This document shows positions 25,231 to 35,433 of a stretch of DNA of 62,242 bases, one piece after another. A program made the position numbers and the translations under genes. The stretch spans positions 1-62,242 of the forward strand of contig CALGPN010000007.1 in the NCBI GenBank assembly GCA_937960435.1. Reading direction: 5' to 3'. Source of the stretch: an uncultured Desulfosoma sp. (lineage in GTDB: Bacteria; Desulfobacterota; Syntrophobacteria; Syntrophobacterales; DSM-9756). Position 1 is the first letter of the stretch, and every line of letters starts with the position of its first letter. The notes below the pieces were generated by a model. The model was not told the DNA's origin. It worked only from the letters and a program-made list of their open reading frames with translations, and ran no database searches.

Positions 25231-26583
25231 ATGTTTGACAGCCTGAGCAGCAAACTGCAGAAGGTCTTTCGTCACCTGAAAGGCTATGGAAAGCTCACCG
25301 AACAGAACATCCAGGACGCCTTGCGGGAGGTTCGTCTCGCTCTGCTGGAGGCGGACGTCCACTACAAGGTCGCCAAGGATTTCGTCAAAACCGTCGCCGA
25401 ACGAGCCGTCGGGCAGGAGGTGATGCGGAGCCTCACGCCGGGCCAACAGGTCATCAAGATCGTCAATGAGTCCTTGACGGAGCTCATGGGAGGCACGGCC
25501 GCTTCTTTGGATCTCTCCGGGAAGCCTCCTCAGGTCCTCCTTTTGGTGGGGCTTCAGGGATCGGGCAAAACCACCACAGCGGGGAAGCTGGCGCATCATT
25601 TGGGAAAAAACGGCCGAAAGCCGTGTCTGATCCCTGCGGACGTGTACCGTCCCGCGGCCATCGATCAGCTCATCACTTTGGGAAGCCAGATCCATGTGCC
25701 GGTCTATCCCGCATCGTCCCAGGACAAACCGGAGGACATCGCCGCAGCGGCCGTCCCCTTTGCCCGAGAGAACCAATGTGATGTGATTCTCGTGGACACG
25801 GCGGGGCGGCTCCACATCGACACGGAACTCATGGACGAGCTCAAGCGGCTCAAGGGGATTTTGCTTCCCAAGGAAATTCTCCTCGTGGCCGATGCCATGA
25901 CCGGTCAGGACGCCGTGCAAGTGGCGGGTGCTTTCCATGAGGCGTTGCAGCTTACCGGCGTGATCCTCACCAAGCTGGACGGGGATGCCCGCGGGGGTGC
26001 GGCGCTGTCCATCAAGGCGGTCACGGGATGTCCGATCAAATTCGTCGGAGTCGGGGAAAAGCTGGACGCCCTCGAAGTCTTCCACCCGGACCGGATGAGT
26101 TCCCGCATCCTAGGTATGGGCGATGTGCTCACCATCATCGAAAAGGCCCAAGAGGTCTTCGAGGAAGAGGAAGCGCTGGATCTGGCCCGAAAGTTTCGGG
26201 AAGACGCCTTCACGTTGGAAGACTTTCGCCGGCAGCTTCGGCAAATGAAGAAATTGGGCTCCTTGGAGTCGATTCTCAAGATGCTTCCGGGCATGGGCAT
26301 GCTCAAGGAGCTCAAAAAGATGCAGATCGATGAAAAGGCGCTGGTGCGCACCGAAGCCATCATCAATTCCATGACCAAAGAAGAGCGCCGCGATGCGTCC
26401 ATTATCAACGCGAGCCGCAAGCGGCGCATTGCCATGGGCAGCGGCACCAGCGTCCAGGAAGTGAACCAGCTTCTGCGCAGTTATCAGGACGCCCGGCGCA
26501 TGATGCGCCAGATGATGGGCGGGGGCGCAAAACCGGGCAAGAAGGCCAAGAAAAAAAAGGTCAAGGCATTTTTCCCTTTCTAA
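25231..26583 (+). CDS. ffh: Signal recognition particle protein Ffh
   Basis: This 450-residue SRP54 GTPase binds 4.5S RNA and signal sequences for co-translational targeting to FtsY/SecYEG. The N domain is followed by the G domain with GLQGSGKTTTAGKLA, DTAGRLHIDTELMDEL and TKLDGDARGGAAL. The methionine-rich M domain ends with RRIAMGSGT and MMRQMMGGG and a lysine-rich tail. Length is typical. It heads the conserved block leading into rpsP and trmD. The 90-base gap to rpsP has no strong terminator. Confidence 0.97.
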   Translation: MFDSLSSKLQKVFRHLKGYGKLTEQNIQDALREVRLALLEADVHYKVAKDFVKTVAERAVGQEVMRSLTPGQQVIKIVNESLTELMGGTAASLDLSGKPPQVLLLVGLQGSGKTTTAGKLAHHLGKNGRKPCLIPADVYRPAAIDQLITLGSQIHVPVYPASSQDKPEDIAAAAVPFARENQCDVILVDTAGRLHIDTELMDELKRLKGILLPKEILLVADAMTGQDAVQVAGAFHEALQLTGVILTKLDGDARGGAALSIKAVTGCPIKFVGVGEKLDALEVFHPDRMSSRILGMGDVLTIIEKAQEVFEEEEALDLARKFREDAFTLEDFRRQLRQMKKLGSLESILKMLPGMGMLKELKKMQIDEKALVRTEAIINSMTKEERRDASIINASRKRRIAMGSGTSVQEVNQLLRSYQDARRMMRQMMGGGAKPGKKAKKKKVKAFFPF

Positions 26584-26673
26584 GGACACCCTCTTGGTGT
26601 ATACGGCAAGAATTTGTTTTGAGCCCGTGTGGGCCGTAGGGTAAAGTGACTCAACAGGAGGTAAAGGAACATT

Positions 26674-26934
26674 ATGCCAGTGCGTATCCGTTTGGCTCGT
26701 CGGGGCAGCAAGAAAAGGCCGTATTATTCTATTGTGGTGGCTCATTCGGAAGCCCCGCGTGACGGTCGTTTTATCGAACGCGTCGGAAGCTACAATCCTT
26801 TGACCCAGCCGGAAACGGTCACCTTCAACGCCGAACGCCTTCAGTATTGGCTTGCGCAAGGGGTGGAGCCGACCCGGACCGTGATGAGCCTCATTCGCAA
26901 GCACGCGGGGTTGGGCGTTTCGAAGGCATCCTGA
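26674..26934 (+). CDS. rpsP: 30S ribosomal protein S16
   Basis: This 86-residue protein has the S16 start [17 protein letters not shown] and the motif [19 protein letters not shown] precedes the ATG. Its position between ffh and khpA-rimM-trmD is the classical order. Confidence 0.97.
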   Translation: MPVRIRLARRGSKKRPYYSIVVAHSEAPRDGRFIERVGSYNPLTQPETVTFNAERLQYWLAQGVEPTRTVMSLIRKHAGLGVSKAS

Positions 26935-26977
26935 CAGACCCAAGGTGGGCGGCGCGGAGAACACGGAGGGGTGGAGC

Positions 26978-27211
26978 ATGCTGAAAGAGCTCATCGAGTA
27001 CATGGCACGGGCGTTGGTGGACAAGCCGGAGCAGGTACGTGTCTCCGAAATCGAAGGGGAACAGACCTCCGTCATCGAACTGCGAGTGGCCAAAGAAGAC
27101 TTGGGCAAAGTCATTGGCAAACAAGGTCGCACAGCCCGCGCCATGCGGACGATCCTGAGTGCCGCGTCGACCAAAATTCGAAAACGGGCGGTCCTGGAAA
27201 TCATCGAGTAG
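26978..27211 (+). CDS. khpA: KH-domain RNA-binding protein KhpA
   Basis: This 77-residue single KH domain has the [18 protein letters not shown] signature (GxxG loop). KhpA usually pairs with KhpB and binds RNA affecting cell elongation and translation. I used the ATG at 26978, which has GGAGGGG just upstream, instead of an earlier in-frame start. It lies between rpsP and rimM, separated from rimM by three bases. Confidence 0.93.
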   Translation: MLKELIEYMARALVDKPEQVRVSEIEGEQTSVIELRVAKEDLGKVIGKQGRTARAMRTILSAASTKIRKRAVLEIIE

Positions 27212-27214
27212 CTC

Positions 27215-27742
27215 ATGGGCGGTCCGCGCTGGGTTCCCGTGGGAAAGGTCTTGAGGACTCATGGGATCCGCGGCGCCGTTGTGGTCGCCCCCTATGGGGA
27301 AACGCTGGATCGGCGCCGTCCGGGAGATCGTGTGTTTGTGCAGGCTTCTCCGGGCGGGGTTCCCCGAGAGCTGCGCATTGAGGACAAAAGGCCGCTGAGA
27401 AGCCTCTGGATATTGAGCTTCGAAGGGATCCAAGACCTGGGCGGGGCGCGTCGCCTCGTGGGTTTGGAACTGGGGGTCCCCGAGGAAGACCTGGAGCCGC
27501 TGGAGGAAGGCGAATACTACCACCACCAGCTCGTGGGGTTGGAGGTGGTCACGGAATCCGGCACGGCGCTGGGCCGCATCGTGGGCGTTATGGAAACGAA
27601 AGCCCACGATCTTTACGCCGTGGAGACGGATTCGGGCCGGGAAATCCTGCTTCCGGCCGTGGCGGAGATCATTAAGGCGGTCGATGTCACCCGCGGCATC
27701 ATGGTGGTGGATCCCCCGGAAGGTTTGTGGGATGATCTTTGA
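27215..27742 (+). CDS. rimM: Ribosome maturation factor RimM
   Basis: This 175-residue RimM helps 16S rRNA 3' domain processing and binds S19. The N-terminal barrel begins [19 protein letters not shown]. The PRC-barrel contains [16 protein letters not shown] and [15 protein letters not shown]. It overlaps the trmD start by 11 bases. Confidence 0.95.
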   Translation: MGGPRWVPVGKVLRTHGIRGAVVVAPYGETLDRRRPGDRVFVQASPGGVPRELRIEDKRPLRSLWILSFEGIQDLGGARRLVGLELGVPEEDLEPLEEGEYYHHQLVGLEVVTESGTALGRIVGVMETKAHDLYAVETDSGREILLPAVAEIIKAVDVTRGIMVVDPPEGLWDDL

Positions 27743-28463
27743 AATCTTGAGCATTTTCCCGGGCATGTTCGACGGGCCGCTGAACGAGAGCATCCTGGGC
27801 AAAGCGCGGGCTCGCGGCGTCATCACCATCCGTGTGCACAATCTTCGCGATTACGCGTTGGACCGGCATCAGATGACCGACGACCGTCCGTTCGGCGGCG
27901 GGGAAGGCATGGTCATGAAGCCTGAGCCCATCGTGAACGCTTTGGAAGCTATCGGCCCTTTGGGACCGCCGCCCCATGTGGTGCTTCTGACCCCTCAGGG
28001 AAAATTGTTCGACCAGGCGACGGCGCGCCGCTACAGCCGCCTGGAGCGGCTGGTGCTCGTCTGCGGCCGCTACGAAGGGGTCGATGAACGGGTAGGGCGG
28101 TATTTCGTTCACGAGGAAATTTCCATCGGCGATTTTATCCTCACGGGGGGCGAATTGGCGGCCATGGTGGTCGTCGATGCCGTCTCGCGGCTGATTCCCG
28201 GGGTTTTGGGCAATGAGGCCTCGGCGGAAGCCGAATCCTTTCGAGAGCCCATGCTGGAGCACCCGCAATACACGAGGCCTCAGGAATTCCGCGGGCATCG
28301 GGTCCCGGACGTCCTCCTTTCCGGGGACCATCGGCGCATTGCCCGGTGGCGTCGACGGCAGGCCCTTTTGAGGACCCGGGAAAGGCGGCCGGATCTTTTC
28401 GCGCGGCTTTCGCTGACCGAAGAGGACAGGGCGCTTCTGAACGACGGGGAGGAAGCCCTGTGA
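27732..28463 (+). CDS. trmD: tRNA (guanine-37-N1)-methyltransferase TrmD
   Basis: This 243-residue SPOUT methyltransferase makes m1G37 in tRNAs. It shows [17 protein letters not shown], the trefoil-knot motifs [14 protein letters not shown] and [17 protein letters not shown], and [10 protein letters not shown] used the ATG at 27732, inside the end of rimM. Its stop overlaps the next GTG (GTGA). Confidence 0.97.
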   Translation: MIFEILSIFPGMFDGPLNESILGKARARGVITIRVHNLRDYALDRHQMTDDRPFGGGEGMVMKPEPIVNALEAIGPLGPPPHVVLLTPQGKLFDQATARRYSRLERLVLVCGRYEGVDERVGRYFVHEEISIGDFILTGGELAAMVVVDAVSRLIPGVLGNEASAEAESFREPMLEHPQYTRPQEFRGHRVPDVLLSGDHRRIARWRRRQALLRTRERRPDLFARLSLTEEDRALLNDGEEAL

Positions 28464-29059
28464 GCGGTTCCGGGACTTTGAGGGGACCCGTCCTTTACCT
28501 GGCTTTGGTGCACGCCCCCGTGCGGAATCGTCGAGGGGAAGAGATTGCGGCGGCGGTCACCAACTTGGATCTGCACGATCTCGCGCGCCTCGCCTGCACC
28601 TACGATCTTCCGGCTTGTTACGTGGTGACGCCCCTCGAAGATCAGCAGGAACTGATCCATCGTCTCATTCATCACTGGCTCTACGGGATCGGAAGCCGAT
28701 TGCACCCGGACAGGGAAAGGGCTCTCAGGCGCCTTCGGGTGCGGGCGGCGCTTCAGGAGGTGGTGAGCGATGTGGAGCGGGAGTGCGGTCGGGCACCTTT
28801 TCTGTGGGCTACCTCGGCGCGGCGCAGCGGCACGGATGTGGAGCCGGCGGAGGCCCGGCTGATTCTGGAAACCACCAGCCGCCCCGGCGTGATGGTTTTG
28901 GGGACCGGGTGGGGCTTGGCGGAAAGGGTATGGCGACTGTGCCACGGGACGTTGCGCCCGGTTGAAGGCCGGGGGGACTACAACCATCTTTCCGTGCGAT
29001 GTGCGGCGGCCATCTTGGTGGACCGATTTTTCCGGGAGAGCGCATCGCCGCCACTTTGA
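28460..29059 (+). CDS. TrmD-linked SPOUT-type RNA methyltransferase
   Basis: This 199-residue protein resembles the SAM-dependent RNA methyltransferase group often placed between trmD and rplS in Desulfobacterota and thermophiles. Motifs are [35 protein letters not shown] and a C-terminal knot-like [14 protein letters not shown]...[13 protein letters not shown]. The RNA target is unknown. The GTG at 28460 overlaps the trmD stop and is preceded by GGGGAGG. A longer upstream reading would run through trmD and is rejected. Confidence 0.85.
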   Translation: MSGSGTLRGPVLYLALVHAPVRNRRGEEIAAAVTNLDLHDLARLACTYDLPACYVVTPLEDQQELIHRLIHHWLYGIGSRLHPDRERALRRLRVRAALQEVVSDVERECGRAPFLWATSARRSGTDVEPAEARLILETTSRPGVMVLGTGWGLAERVWRLCHGTLRPVEGRGDYNHLSVRCAAAILVDRFFRESASPPL

Positions 29060-29189
29060 TGTTTACGGAAGCGTCGGCTTTGGGGTAAGAAAGCGCACCG
29101 TGGTTTCAGGGACGCAAGGGAAACGATGCGCGGCGCAGGCCGCCGCACGATGTGGATTTGATAATGTGGTGGACGAGTGGAGGACGGTC

Positions 29190-29537
29190 ATGGGCTTTAA
29201 TGTGATTCAGTCTCTCGAACGCGATCTCATGCGGGTGGATATTCCGTCTTTCCGTGTGGGCGATACGGTCAAGGTGCATGTGAAAATCCGGGAAGGCGAC
29301 AAAGAGCGCATCCAGGTTTTCGAAGGGGTGGTGATTCGGCGCCATCGGGGCGGCGTGGGCGCCACCTTTACGGTGCGAAAAGTCTCCTACGGCATCGGAG
29401 TGGAACGGATCTTCCCCATCCATTCGCCGCAGATCGACAAAATCGAAGTGGTGCGAAAAGGCCGCGTGCGGCGCAGTCGGCTCTACTATCTGCGCGAACG
29501 TTTGGGCAAGGCGGCCCGGATCAAAGAGCGCCGCTAG
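29190..29537 (+). CDS. rplS: 50S ribosomal protein L19
   Basis: This 115-residue L19 has [51 protein letters not shown] and [16 protein letters not shown] chose the ATG at 29190, with GGAGG a few bases upstream. A 76-residue longer frame back into the methyltransferase gene is spurious. Confidence 0.97.
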   Translation: MGFNVIQSLERDLMRVDIPSFRVGDTVKVHVKIREGDKERIQVFEGVVIRRHRGGVGATFTVRKVSYGIGVERIFPIHSPQIDKIEVVRKGRVRRSRLYYLRERLGKAARIKERR

Positions 29538-29562
29538 GAGCGTGATTTTAAAAAGAAGGCCT

Positions 29563-29587
29563 GGACGGGGCGCCGGGGACCCCGTCC
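29563..29587 (+). other. GC-rich hairpin between rplS and rnhB
   Basis: GGACGGGG at 29563-29570 pairs with CCCCGTCC at 29580-29587 around a nine-base loop. It has no U-tract, so it could be an RNA stability element or processing site and not a terminator. Confidence 0.5.
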
Positions 29588-29708
29588 GCCGCGGAACAAG
29601 CCCGACTCCGGCACACTCCCGAGGCGCGGGGTCTTCTCGCACGCTTCCGCTAAGGCGTGGGCTTGCATTCCTTTGGGGAGTCTGCCCAGAACCAGACGGC
29701 ATCCGAGG

Positions 29709-30401
29709 ATGGTGTCGGACGGCGTGTTTGTTCAAAAAAACCTATTCGAAACCCCGCCGATGGATGGTTTGGCGTTCGACAACGCCATCCGCCGGCGGGG
29801 TTTTCGTTTGGTGGCGGGTGTGGATGAGGCGGGCCGAGGTCCTTTGGCCGGACCGGTTGTGGCGGCGGCCGTCATTCTTCCCCACAACCTGCCCCTTCCC
29901 GGTGTGACCGATTCCAAGAAGCTGACCCCACGTCTCCGAGAGGAACTGGCGGTTGTGATCCGGGATCGAGCCGTTGCGGTGAGCGTGGGCTGGGCCGAAC
30001 CTGAGGAGATCGATCGCACGGACATTCTGCGTGCGACATTTTCAGCCATGGTGCGAGCCGTCCAAGGACTCGAGGTGCCGCCCGATTTTCTGCTTCTTGA
30101 CGGGCCCTATACCGTGCCCCTTGCTCTTCCCCAGCGCGGCATCATCCGTGGGGATGCTCGAAGCCTTTCCATTGCCGCCGCCTCCATCATCGCCAAAGTC
30201 CATCGTGATCGGCTCATGGACAGCTACCACAAGCTCTATCCCGCTTACGGGTTTCATCGTCACAAAGGGTACCCCACGGCCGAACACAAAGAGGCTCTCA
30301 GACGGTTCGGCCCTTGTCCCATCCATCGTCGATCGTTTAAAGGAGTGTTTGCTCCAAAGGATCCGGCCCATGGATCGCCATCGCATGCGTACCGGCCGTG
30401 A
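29709..30401 (+). CDS. rnhB: Ribonuclease HII
   Basis: This 230-residue type 2 RNase H cuts RNA of RNA-DNA hybrids and single ribonucleotides. It has AGVDEAGRGPLAGPVV (catalytic Asp-Glu), DSKKLTPRLRE, LLLDGP and SLSIAAASIIAKVHRD. The start could be the ATG at 29709 or at 29763; no strong ribosome site decides. It overlaps the YraN-family gene by 32 bases. Confidence 0.95.
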   Translation: MVSDGVFVQKNLFETPPMDGLAFDNAIRRRGFRLVAGVDEAGRGPLAGPVVAAAVILPHNLPLPGVTDSKKLTPRLREELAVVIRDRAVAVSVGWAEPEEIDRTDILRATFSAMVRAVQGLEVPPDFLLLDGPYTVPLALPQRGIIRGDARSLSIAAASIIAKVHRDRLMDSYHKLYPAYGFHRHKGYPTAEHKEALRRFGPCPIHRRSFKGVFAPKDPAHGSPSHAYRP

Positions 30402-30744
30402 CGGCGAGAGATTGGCGACGGTTTATCTTCAAAATCAGGGTTTGGAAATTCTCGACAAAAACGTGCGCTGCCCTTTGGGTGAAGTGGATCTGGTCGCTCG
30501 AGACGGGTCCACTTACGTGTTTGTGGAAATCCGGTCCCATCGAAGTCGTCGGTGGGGCGCGGCCGAAGAATCCATTGGGCCGCTCAAGAGGAGGCGCGTG
30601 GTGCGCGTGGCCTTGTGGTATCTCAAACGCTCCGGCCTCAGCCACGTCCCGGTGCGGTTCGATGTGGTGAGTGTGCAGTGGCACGGCGATGAGGCGCAGG
30701 TGCGCTGGATTCCGGGCGCCTTCGACGCCGGCGGGGCGGTGTGA
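30370..30744 (+). CDS. yraN: UPF0102/YraN-family protein (endonuclease-like fold)
   Basis: This 124-residue protein has the YraN pattern RTGRDGERLATVYLQNQGLE and the nuclease-like core CPLGEVDLVARDGSTYVFVE, similar to Holliday-junction-resolvase folds. No activity is established for the family. It lies between rnhB and rsmI as in many genomes. Starts at 30370 or 30385 both overlap the rnhB end. Confidence 0.92.
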   Translation: MDRHRMRTGRDGERLATVYLQNQGLEILDKNVRCPLGEVDLVARDGSTYVFVEIRSHRSRRWGAAEESIGPLKRRRVVRVALWYLKRSGLSHVPVRFDVVSVQWHGDEAQVRWIPGAFDAGGAV

Positions 30745-30753
30745 GGGAAAGGA

Positions 30754-31623
30754 ATGCCGGAGCCTCGATCGGCCGTGGATAGCGGCGGAACTCTTTACGT
30801 GGTGGCGACACCCATCGGCAATCTGGCGGACATCACTTTAAGGGCTCTTGAGGTCTTACGTTCCGTCTCCTTCGTCGTGGCGGAAGACACACGGCATACG
30901 CGCAAACTGCTGAGCGCCCACCAGATCCATGTCCCCATTCTCAGCTGCCACGCCCACACATCCTCTGAAGGGCTGCAAAAAATCGTCGATATTCTCAACC
31001 GCGCTCAGAGCGTGGCTTTGGTCACGGATGCGGGCACACCCGGTATTTCCGATCCCGGTGTCGCCTTGATAAGAGAAGCCCTTGAAAACGGCCGAGCAGT
31101 GGTGCCGGTGCCGGGCCCGAGCGCGGTGATCACCGCCTTGAGCGTTTCCGGTTTGTCGCCGCAGCCCTTTGCCTTCCTGGGATTTCCCCCACCGAAAGGC
31201 GGCCGACGTACCAAATTCTTCGAAGAATTCGCCGTACTCTCCATGACCCTCGTTCTTTACGAATCTCCGCGCCGCCTCCCCAGGACGCTCCAGGACATTT
31301 TGATCCATTGGGGAAACCGCCGGGTGGCCGTCGCTCGGGAACTGACCAAAGTCCATGAAGAGGTGTTTCGCGGGACGGTGTCTCAGGCGTTGGAGGTTTT
31401 CGGCACACCGACGCGGGGGGAGGTTACCCTTGTTGTGGAAGGCGCCGCACCGTCCTCGCCACCAAAGGCCCCTCCCGAAGGTTCGTGGCATGATGCCTTG
31501 GCGGCGTGCCTCGCCCGGGGGGAGACCGTCAAAGACGCCGTGGAAAAAGTGCATCACACATTCAAGGTGAGGCGACGCGAAATCTACCGAGCGGCGCTGG
31601 AACTCAGTCGATCGAGGAACTGA
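30754..31623 (+). CDS. rsmI: 16S rRNA (cytidine-1402-2'-O)-methyltransferase
   Basis: This 289-residue tetrapyrrole-methylase-fold enzyme has GTLYVVATPIGNLADITLRA, FVVAEDTRHTRKLL, VTDAGTPGISDPG and PGPSAVITALSVSGL. It methylates C1402 of 16S rRNA. GAGGGAAAGG precedes the ATG. It ends the conserved translation block. Confidence 0.96.
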   Translation: MPEPRSAVDSGGTLYVVATPIGNLADITLRALEVLRSVSFVVAEDTRHTRKLLSAHQIHVPILSCHAHTSSEGLQKIVDILNRAQSVALVTDAGTPGISDPGVALIREALENGRAVVPVPGPSAVITALSVSGLSPQPFAFLGFPPPKGGRRTKFFEEFAVLSMTLVLYESPRRLPRTLQDILIHWGNRRVAVARELTKVHEEVFRGTVSQALEVFGTPTRGEVTLVVEGAAPSSPPKAPPEGSWHDALAACLARGETVKDAVEKVHHTFKVRRREIYRAALELSRSRN

Positions 31624-31647
31624 AAGGGCGACAAGAGGAGTTCTTTT

Positions 31648-34161
31648 ATGGAAAAGGGTTCCCGAGGTGTACGGCGATGCGTATGCTTGCACGGCCATTT
31701 TTATCAGCCCCCTCGAGAAAACCCATGGCTCGAGGCCGTTCCGCGGGAACCTAGCGCCGATCCCGAACACGACTGGAACCGCCGGATCACCAACGAATGC
31801 TATCGGCCCAATGCCGCCGCCCGGCTTGTGGATTCCCGAAACCGTATTATCGGGCTGCTCAACAATTACCAATGGCTGAGTTTCAATTTCGGCCCGACCC
31901 TCATGTTGTGGTTGGAACGCCACGAGCCCTGGGTGATTCGGCAACTCGTCAAAGCCGACCAGGAGAGCGCCAAGCGGCTGGGCGGTTTCGGCAATGCCAT
32001 GGCCCAAGCCTATCATCACATTATCCTTCCCTTGGCCAACCGCCGGGACAAAAAAACCCAAATCGCTTGGGGCATCGCCGAATTTCGTTACCGATACGGA
32101 CGGAACCCCGACGGCATGTGGCTTCCGGAAACGGCCGTAGACCATGAAACCTTGACGCTGCTTGCCGAAGGCGGGATTCGTTTTACCGTCCTAGCCCCTC
32201 ACCAGGCCGCGCGCTGGCGCCCCCTGGGAGGCGAATCGACGGCGTGGCGCGAGGTTCGCGACGGCTCCATCCCCTACGGCCGGGCGTATCGGTACCGGTG
32301 CGGCCAAGACAAATTCATCAACCTTTTCTTTTACAATGCCAGGATCTCACGAGGGATCGCCTTCGAAAGGCTCCTGGAACACAGCTCCCGGCTCCTTTCG
32401 GCGTTGCGCGAGGGTTTTGCCGACCCCGCCGTGGCCCCCGGAGAGCCGTGGCTTGTCCATGCCGCCACGGACGGTGAATCCTACGGGCATCACTTCAAAT
32501 TCGGGGATATGGCCTTGGCGGCCGCTTTTAAAGAATTGGAAAAAGACCCCACCGTGGAAGTGGTCAACTATGCGGCTTTTCTGGATCGGTTCCCGGTAAA
32601 GATGGAGGTGGACATCGTCCCGGAGACGGCATGGAGCTGCGCGCACGGGGTCGGACGGTGGCGCACCGATTGCGGCTGCCACAGTGGCGCTCACCCGGAC
32701 TGGCATCAAAAGTGGCGGGCACCTTTGAGAGAGGCCTTGGACATGGTGCGGGACGCTCTGGCCCGGCATTTTGAAAAAGAAGCCTCCCGATGGCTCCGGG
32801 ACCCATGGGCTGCTCGAGACGACTACGTCCACGTGCTGTTGGGTGGCGATTCGGAAAAGGAGGCGTTCCTTCGACGGCATCAAAAAGGGACCGTTTCGGC
32901 CGAGGAGAGGGTTCGCGTCTTGGAGCTCCTGGAAATGCAGCGCGAAGCCATGGCCATGTACACGTCCTGTGGATGGTTTTTCGATGACATCAGCGGATTG
33001 GAAACCCAAATCGTCCTGGCCCACGCGTGCCGCGCCATGGAACTGGCCCGATCCACCAATGGACCGGATCTGGAGCCGGCCCTCTTAAAAGTGTTGGAAA
33101 AGGCGCCGAGTAACCTCCCCGAAATCGGCCACGGCGCCGAAGTATATCGCCGGTTCGTTTTGGAAAAGAAAATCGGTACCGAACGCATCTGCGCCGCGGC
33201 CGCCATGGAAGCTCTGGCTCTCCGAGCACCGTACCGGGAGCGGCTCCACACGTACGCGCTCCGGCCGAAAGAGGAGGTTTTTCTGGGGGAATACCCTGTC
33301 CCTTGCCAAGTCGGGACCATGGAAGTGGAAGACACTCGAACCGGGCGATCCACCCTCTTGGTGCACGCCACGATCCACTTCGGCGGGTTGGACCTTCGAG
33401 CGTCGGTCCGGCGGCTCAACGATGAGGGGGGATTCGAGCCGCTGGTCAAAGAGCTGAAGGCCTGCGCCGTCGAAGGGATAGCCTCCATGGTCCAATGCCT
33501 GGATGATCTGCCGCACGCTCATGCGTTTTCCCTGAGGGACATTCCTGAAGACGTGCGTATGAGCATCGGCTATCGGCTGGCCGAAGACCATCTGCTTTTC
33601 TATACCGAATTCCAGCGACGTTTTTTTAACGCCCATCAGTCGCTCCTGTGGTCCCTGAGGGAATGGGGCATTGCCTTGCCCGGCGACATCAAGGATTCCC
33701 TGCGGCGGATCGTGGAACGACAGATTCTGGATGTGTTGGGGCCGGTTCTGAAAGGGGAAAACGGCGGGAAGATCAACTTTCAGATCAATGGCGCGGAAGG
33801 AACTTTCCGACGCCAGACTTTCCTGGGACGCCTCCAGTTTTTGCGCGCCTCCCTGACATCGTGGGGTGTTGCCGAGGATTTGCCGGAAGTTCATCGGGCC
33901 ATGAACAGGGCCCTGCGCCGGGAGATGCAGCGGCTTCTCGCCTCGCAGCGGCTTTCTTTGGATGCTTTGTGTTTTCTCATCGAAATCTCCCGAGCCCTGA
34001 GACTCACCTTTCACGATTGGTGGATCCCGACTCTCTGGGGCGAACTGGCTAAGCGGCTGCAAGCCTTCGAACCTAATTTGGCGCACAAGCGGTGTCTTCG
34101 CACCTTAGAGGACTTGGCCGGGTGCGCCTTTCTTCCTGAAAGCCCTACGACGAGCCTCTGA
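31648..34161 (+). CDS. Glycoside hydrolase family 57 protein with DUF3536
   Basis: This 837-residue protein is the large GH57/DUF3536 type, with a catalytic barrel at the N-terminus (VCLHGHFYQPPRENPWLE, RNPDGMWLPETAVDHETL, TDGESYGHHFKFGDMALAAA). The C-terminal helical part (about 480-837) corresponds to DUF3536. GH57 enzymes act on alpha-glucans as amylases, branching enzymes or 4-alpha-glucanotransferases; the substrate for the DUF3536 subgroup is not settled. It has no signal peptide, so it should be cytosolic and may process glycogen. A GAGGAG site precedes the ATG, 24 bases past rsmI. Confidence 0.9.
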   Translation: MEKGSRGVRRCVCLHGHFYQPPRENPWLEAVPREPSADPEHDWNRRITNECYRPNAAARLVDSRNRIIGLLNNYQWLSFNFGPTLMLWLERHEPWVIRQLVKADQESAKRLGGFGNAMAQAYHHIILPLANRRDKKTQIAWGIAEFRYRYGRNPDGMWLPETAVDHETLTLLAEGGIRFTVLAPHQAARWRPLGGESTAWREVRDGSIPYGRAYRYRCGQDKFINLFFYNARISRGIAFERLLEHSSRLLSALREGFADPAVAPGEPWLVHAATDGESYGHHFKFGDMALAAAFKELEKDPTVEVVNYAAFLDRFPVKMEVDIVPETAWSCAHGVGRWRTDCGCHSGAHPDWHQKWRAPLREALDMVRDALARHFEKEASRWLRDPWAARDDYVHVLLGGDSEKEAFLRRHQKGTVSAEERVRVLELLEMQREAMAMYTSCGWFFDDISGLETQIVLAHACRAMELARSTNGPDLEPALLKVLEKAPSNLPEIGHGAEVYRRFVLEKKIGTERICAAAAMEALALRAPYRERLHTYALRPKEEVFLGEYPVPCQVGTMEVEDTRTGRSTLLVHATIHFGGLDLRASVRRLNDEGGFEPLVKELKACAVEGIASMVQCLDDLPHAHAFSLRDIPEDVRMSIGYRLAEDHLLFYTEFQRRFFNAHQSLLWSLREWGIALPGDIKDSLRRIVERQILDVLGPVLKGENGGKINFQINGAEGTFRRQTFLGRLQFLRASLTSWGVAEDLPEVHRAMNRALRREMQRLLASQRLSLDALCFLIEISRALRLTFHDWWIPTLWGELAKRLQAFEPNLAHKRCLRTLEDLAGCAFLPESPTTSL

Positions 34162-34305
34162 GGCCTGAAAAAACCTCTATAGTTTTTGTCACACAATGCC
34201 GATTGCTTAAGCAAATCGAGAGCCCGAGGGGGCCTCCGGCCGTCGGTCGTGGGGGCCTCATGGGGAGGCAGCGGCGGTTCACCCGCAAAGGGCAAGGAGG
34301 GGCCT

Positions 34306-35433
34306 CTGCGACGGTTCGCTTTTCTATTCCTTCTTTTTTCCCTGACCGCCGTGGACGGCTGTTTTTTTCGGGAACCTTTTCGAATCGGCTTTGTTGGGCC
34401 GATGACGGGAAAGTTTTCCGACCTCGGGGTGCACGGGCGCAACGGCGCCTTTCTCGCCGCAGAAGCCGTCAATGCTCAAGGGGGTGTCCGTGGCCGACGT
34501 TTGGAGCTGATCCCTTTCGATGATCACGGCACCGTCGAAGGGGCTTTGGATGCTGCGCGAAAGCTTATTCATGAGAACATTGGGATCGTCGTCGGTCCGA
34601 TGACGAGCACGCAAACCAAGGCCTTGATTCCTGTCATGGAAGAGCTTGGCGGGATCGTTGTGAGCCCCACCGCCTCTTCCCACGAATTCGACGGCGCAGA
34701 CGACGCGTTGTTTCGCCTGGCGCCGTCCGATCGCTTTCAGGCGGATGTTCTTGACGGACGCATGTTTTTGGATCGGCGCATCCGTTCCGTGGTTATCGTC
34801 TGGGATCAAGACAACGAGGCGTTCACCAAGGGCTATGTGGAGGCCGTGGCCCAGGCCTTTCTGCGGCGCGGCGGGATCGTTGCGGCGCAGCCCGCGTTTC
34901 GCTCTTCCGCCGAAACCCCATGGGATCTCATTGCCTTGCGGATTCGTCACCTCAGCCCCGACGGCGTGTTGGTGGTGGCGTCGGCGAAAGATACCGCGAC
35001 ATTCTGCCAGGTTTTGGCCTTGCAGGGCGTGCGCCTTCCGGTATTCAGCTCCTTTTGGGCCCGGTCGCCGGAACTTCTGCTCTATGGCGGACACACGGTG
35101 GAAGGTTTGGAGATGGTCAGTGCCGTCGATTTGAACGCCCCGACGCCGCTCATGCAAGCGTTTGAAAGTCTCTATCACGACCGGTTCGGCAAAGCCCCCA
35201 ACCATGCCGCCGTGTTTTCCTACGAAGCCGTCCTGTTGCTCTCTCGCGCTCTCGAACATTCCCTTTCCCGGGAGTTACCGCTGCGAAACACGTTGATTGC
35301 CGATACCGGCCTTTTCGGCCCTGCGGGGCCCATCCGGTTGGATGCTTACGGGGATCGAATTCTCCCGTGTGTTATCGAAACCGTTTCTGAGGGACGCTTT
35401 ATCACGTTGGCCGAGGGAAGGGAGCAGCGATGA
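34306..35433 (+). CDS. Branched-chain-amino-acid-type periplasmic binding lipoprotein
   Basis: This Leu/Ile/Val-binding-protein-like (Peripla_BP_6) lipoprotein reads [40 protein letters not shown] and [20 protein letters not shown]. The only well-placed ribosome site, AAGGAGGGG at 34294-34302, leads to an in-frame CTG at 34306 (375 residues). That start gives a hydrophobic leader with a cysteine at residue 19 (AVDGC). ATG and GTG starts there are lacking; a TTG at 34186 and GTG near 34246 have no ribosome site. No ABC permease or ATPase follows. Instead the stop overlaps a hybrid kinase gene (ATGA), so it probably feeds ligand information to that sensor. Confidence 0.82.
   Translation: MRRFAFLFLLFSLTAVDGCFFREPFRIGFVGPMTGKFSDLGVHGRNGAFLAAEAVNAQGGVRGRRLELIPFDDHGTVEGALDAARKLIHENIGIVVGPMTSTQTKALIPVMEELGGIVVSPTASSHEFDGADDALFRLAPSDRFQADVLDGRMFLDRRIRSVVIVWDQDNEAFTKGYVEAVAQAFLRRGGIVAAQPAFRSSAETPWDLIALRIRHLSPDGVLVVASAKDTATFCQVLALQGVRLPVFSSFWARSPELLLYGGHTVEGLEMVSAVDLNAPTPLMQAFESLYHDRFGKAPNHAAVFSYEAVLLLSRALEHSLSRELPLRNTLIADTGLFGPAGPIRLDAYGDRILPCVIETVSEGRFITLAEGREQR

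Noticed and set aside
25012-27216. Two long minus-strand frames opposite ffh, rpsP and khpA
   Set aside because: They are shadows of highly conserved translation genes.
30856-32145. 429-codon minus-strand frame opposite rsmI and the GH57 gene
   Set aside because: It spans two real genes of known families and lacks a ribosome site.
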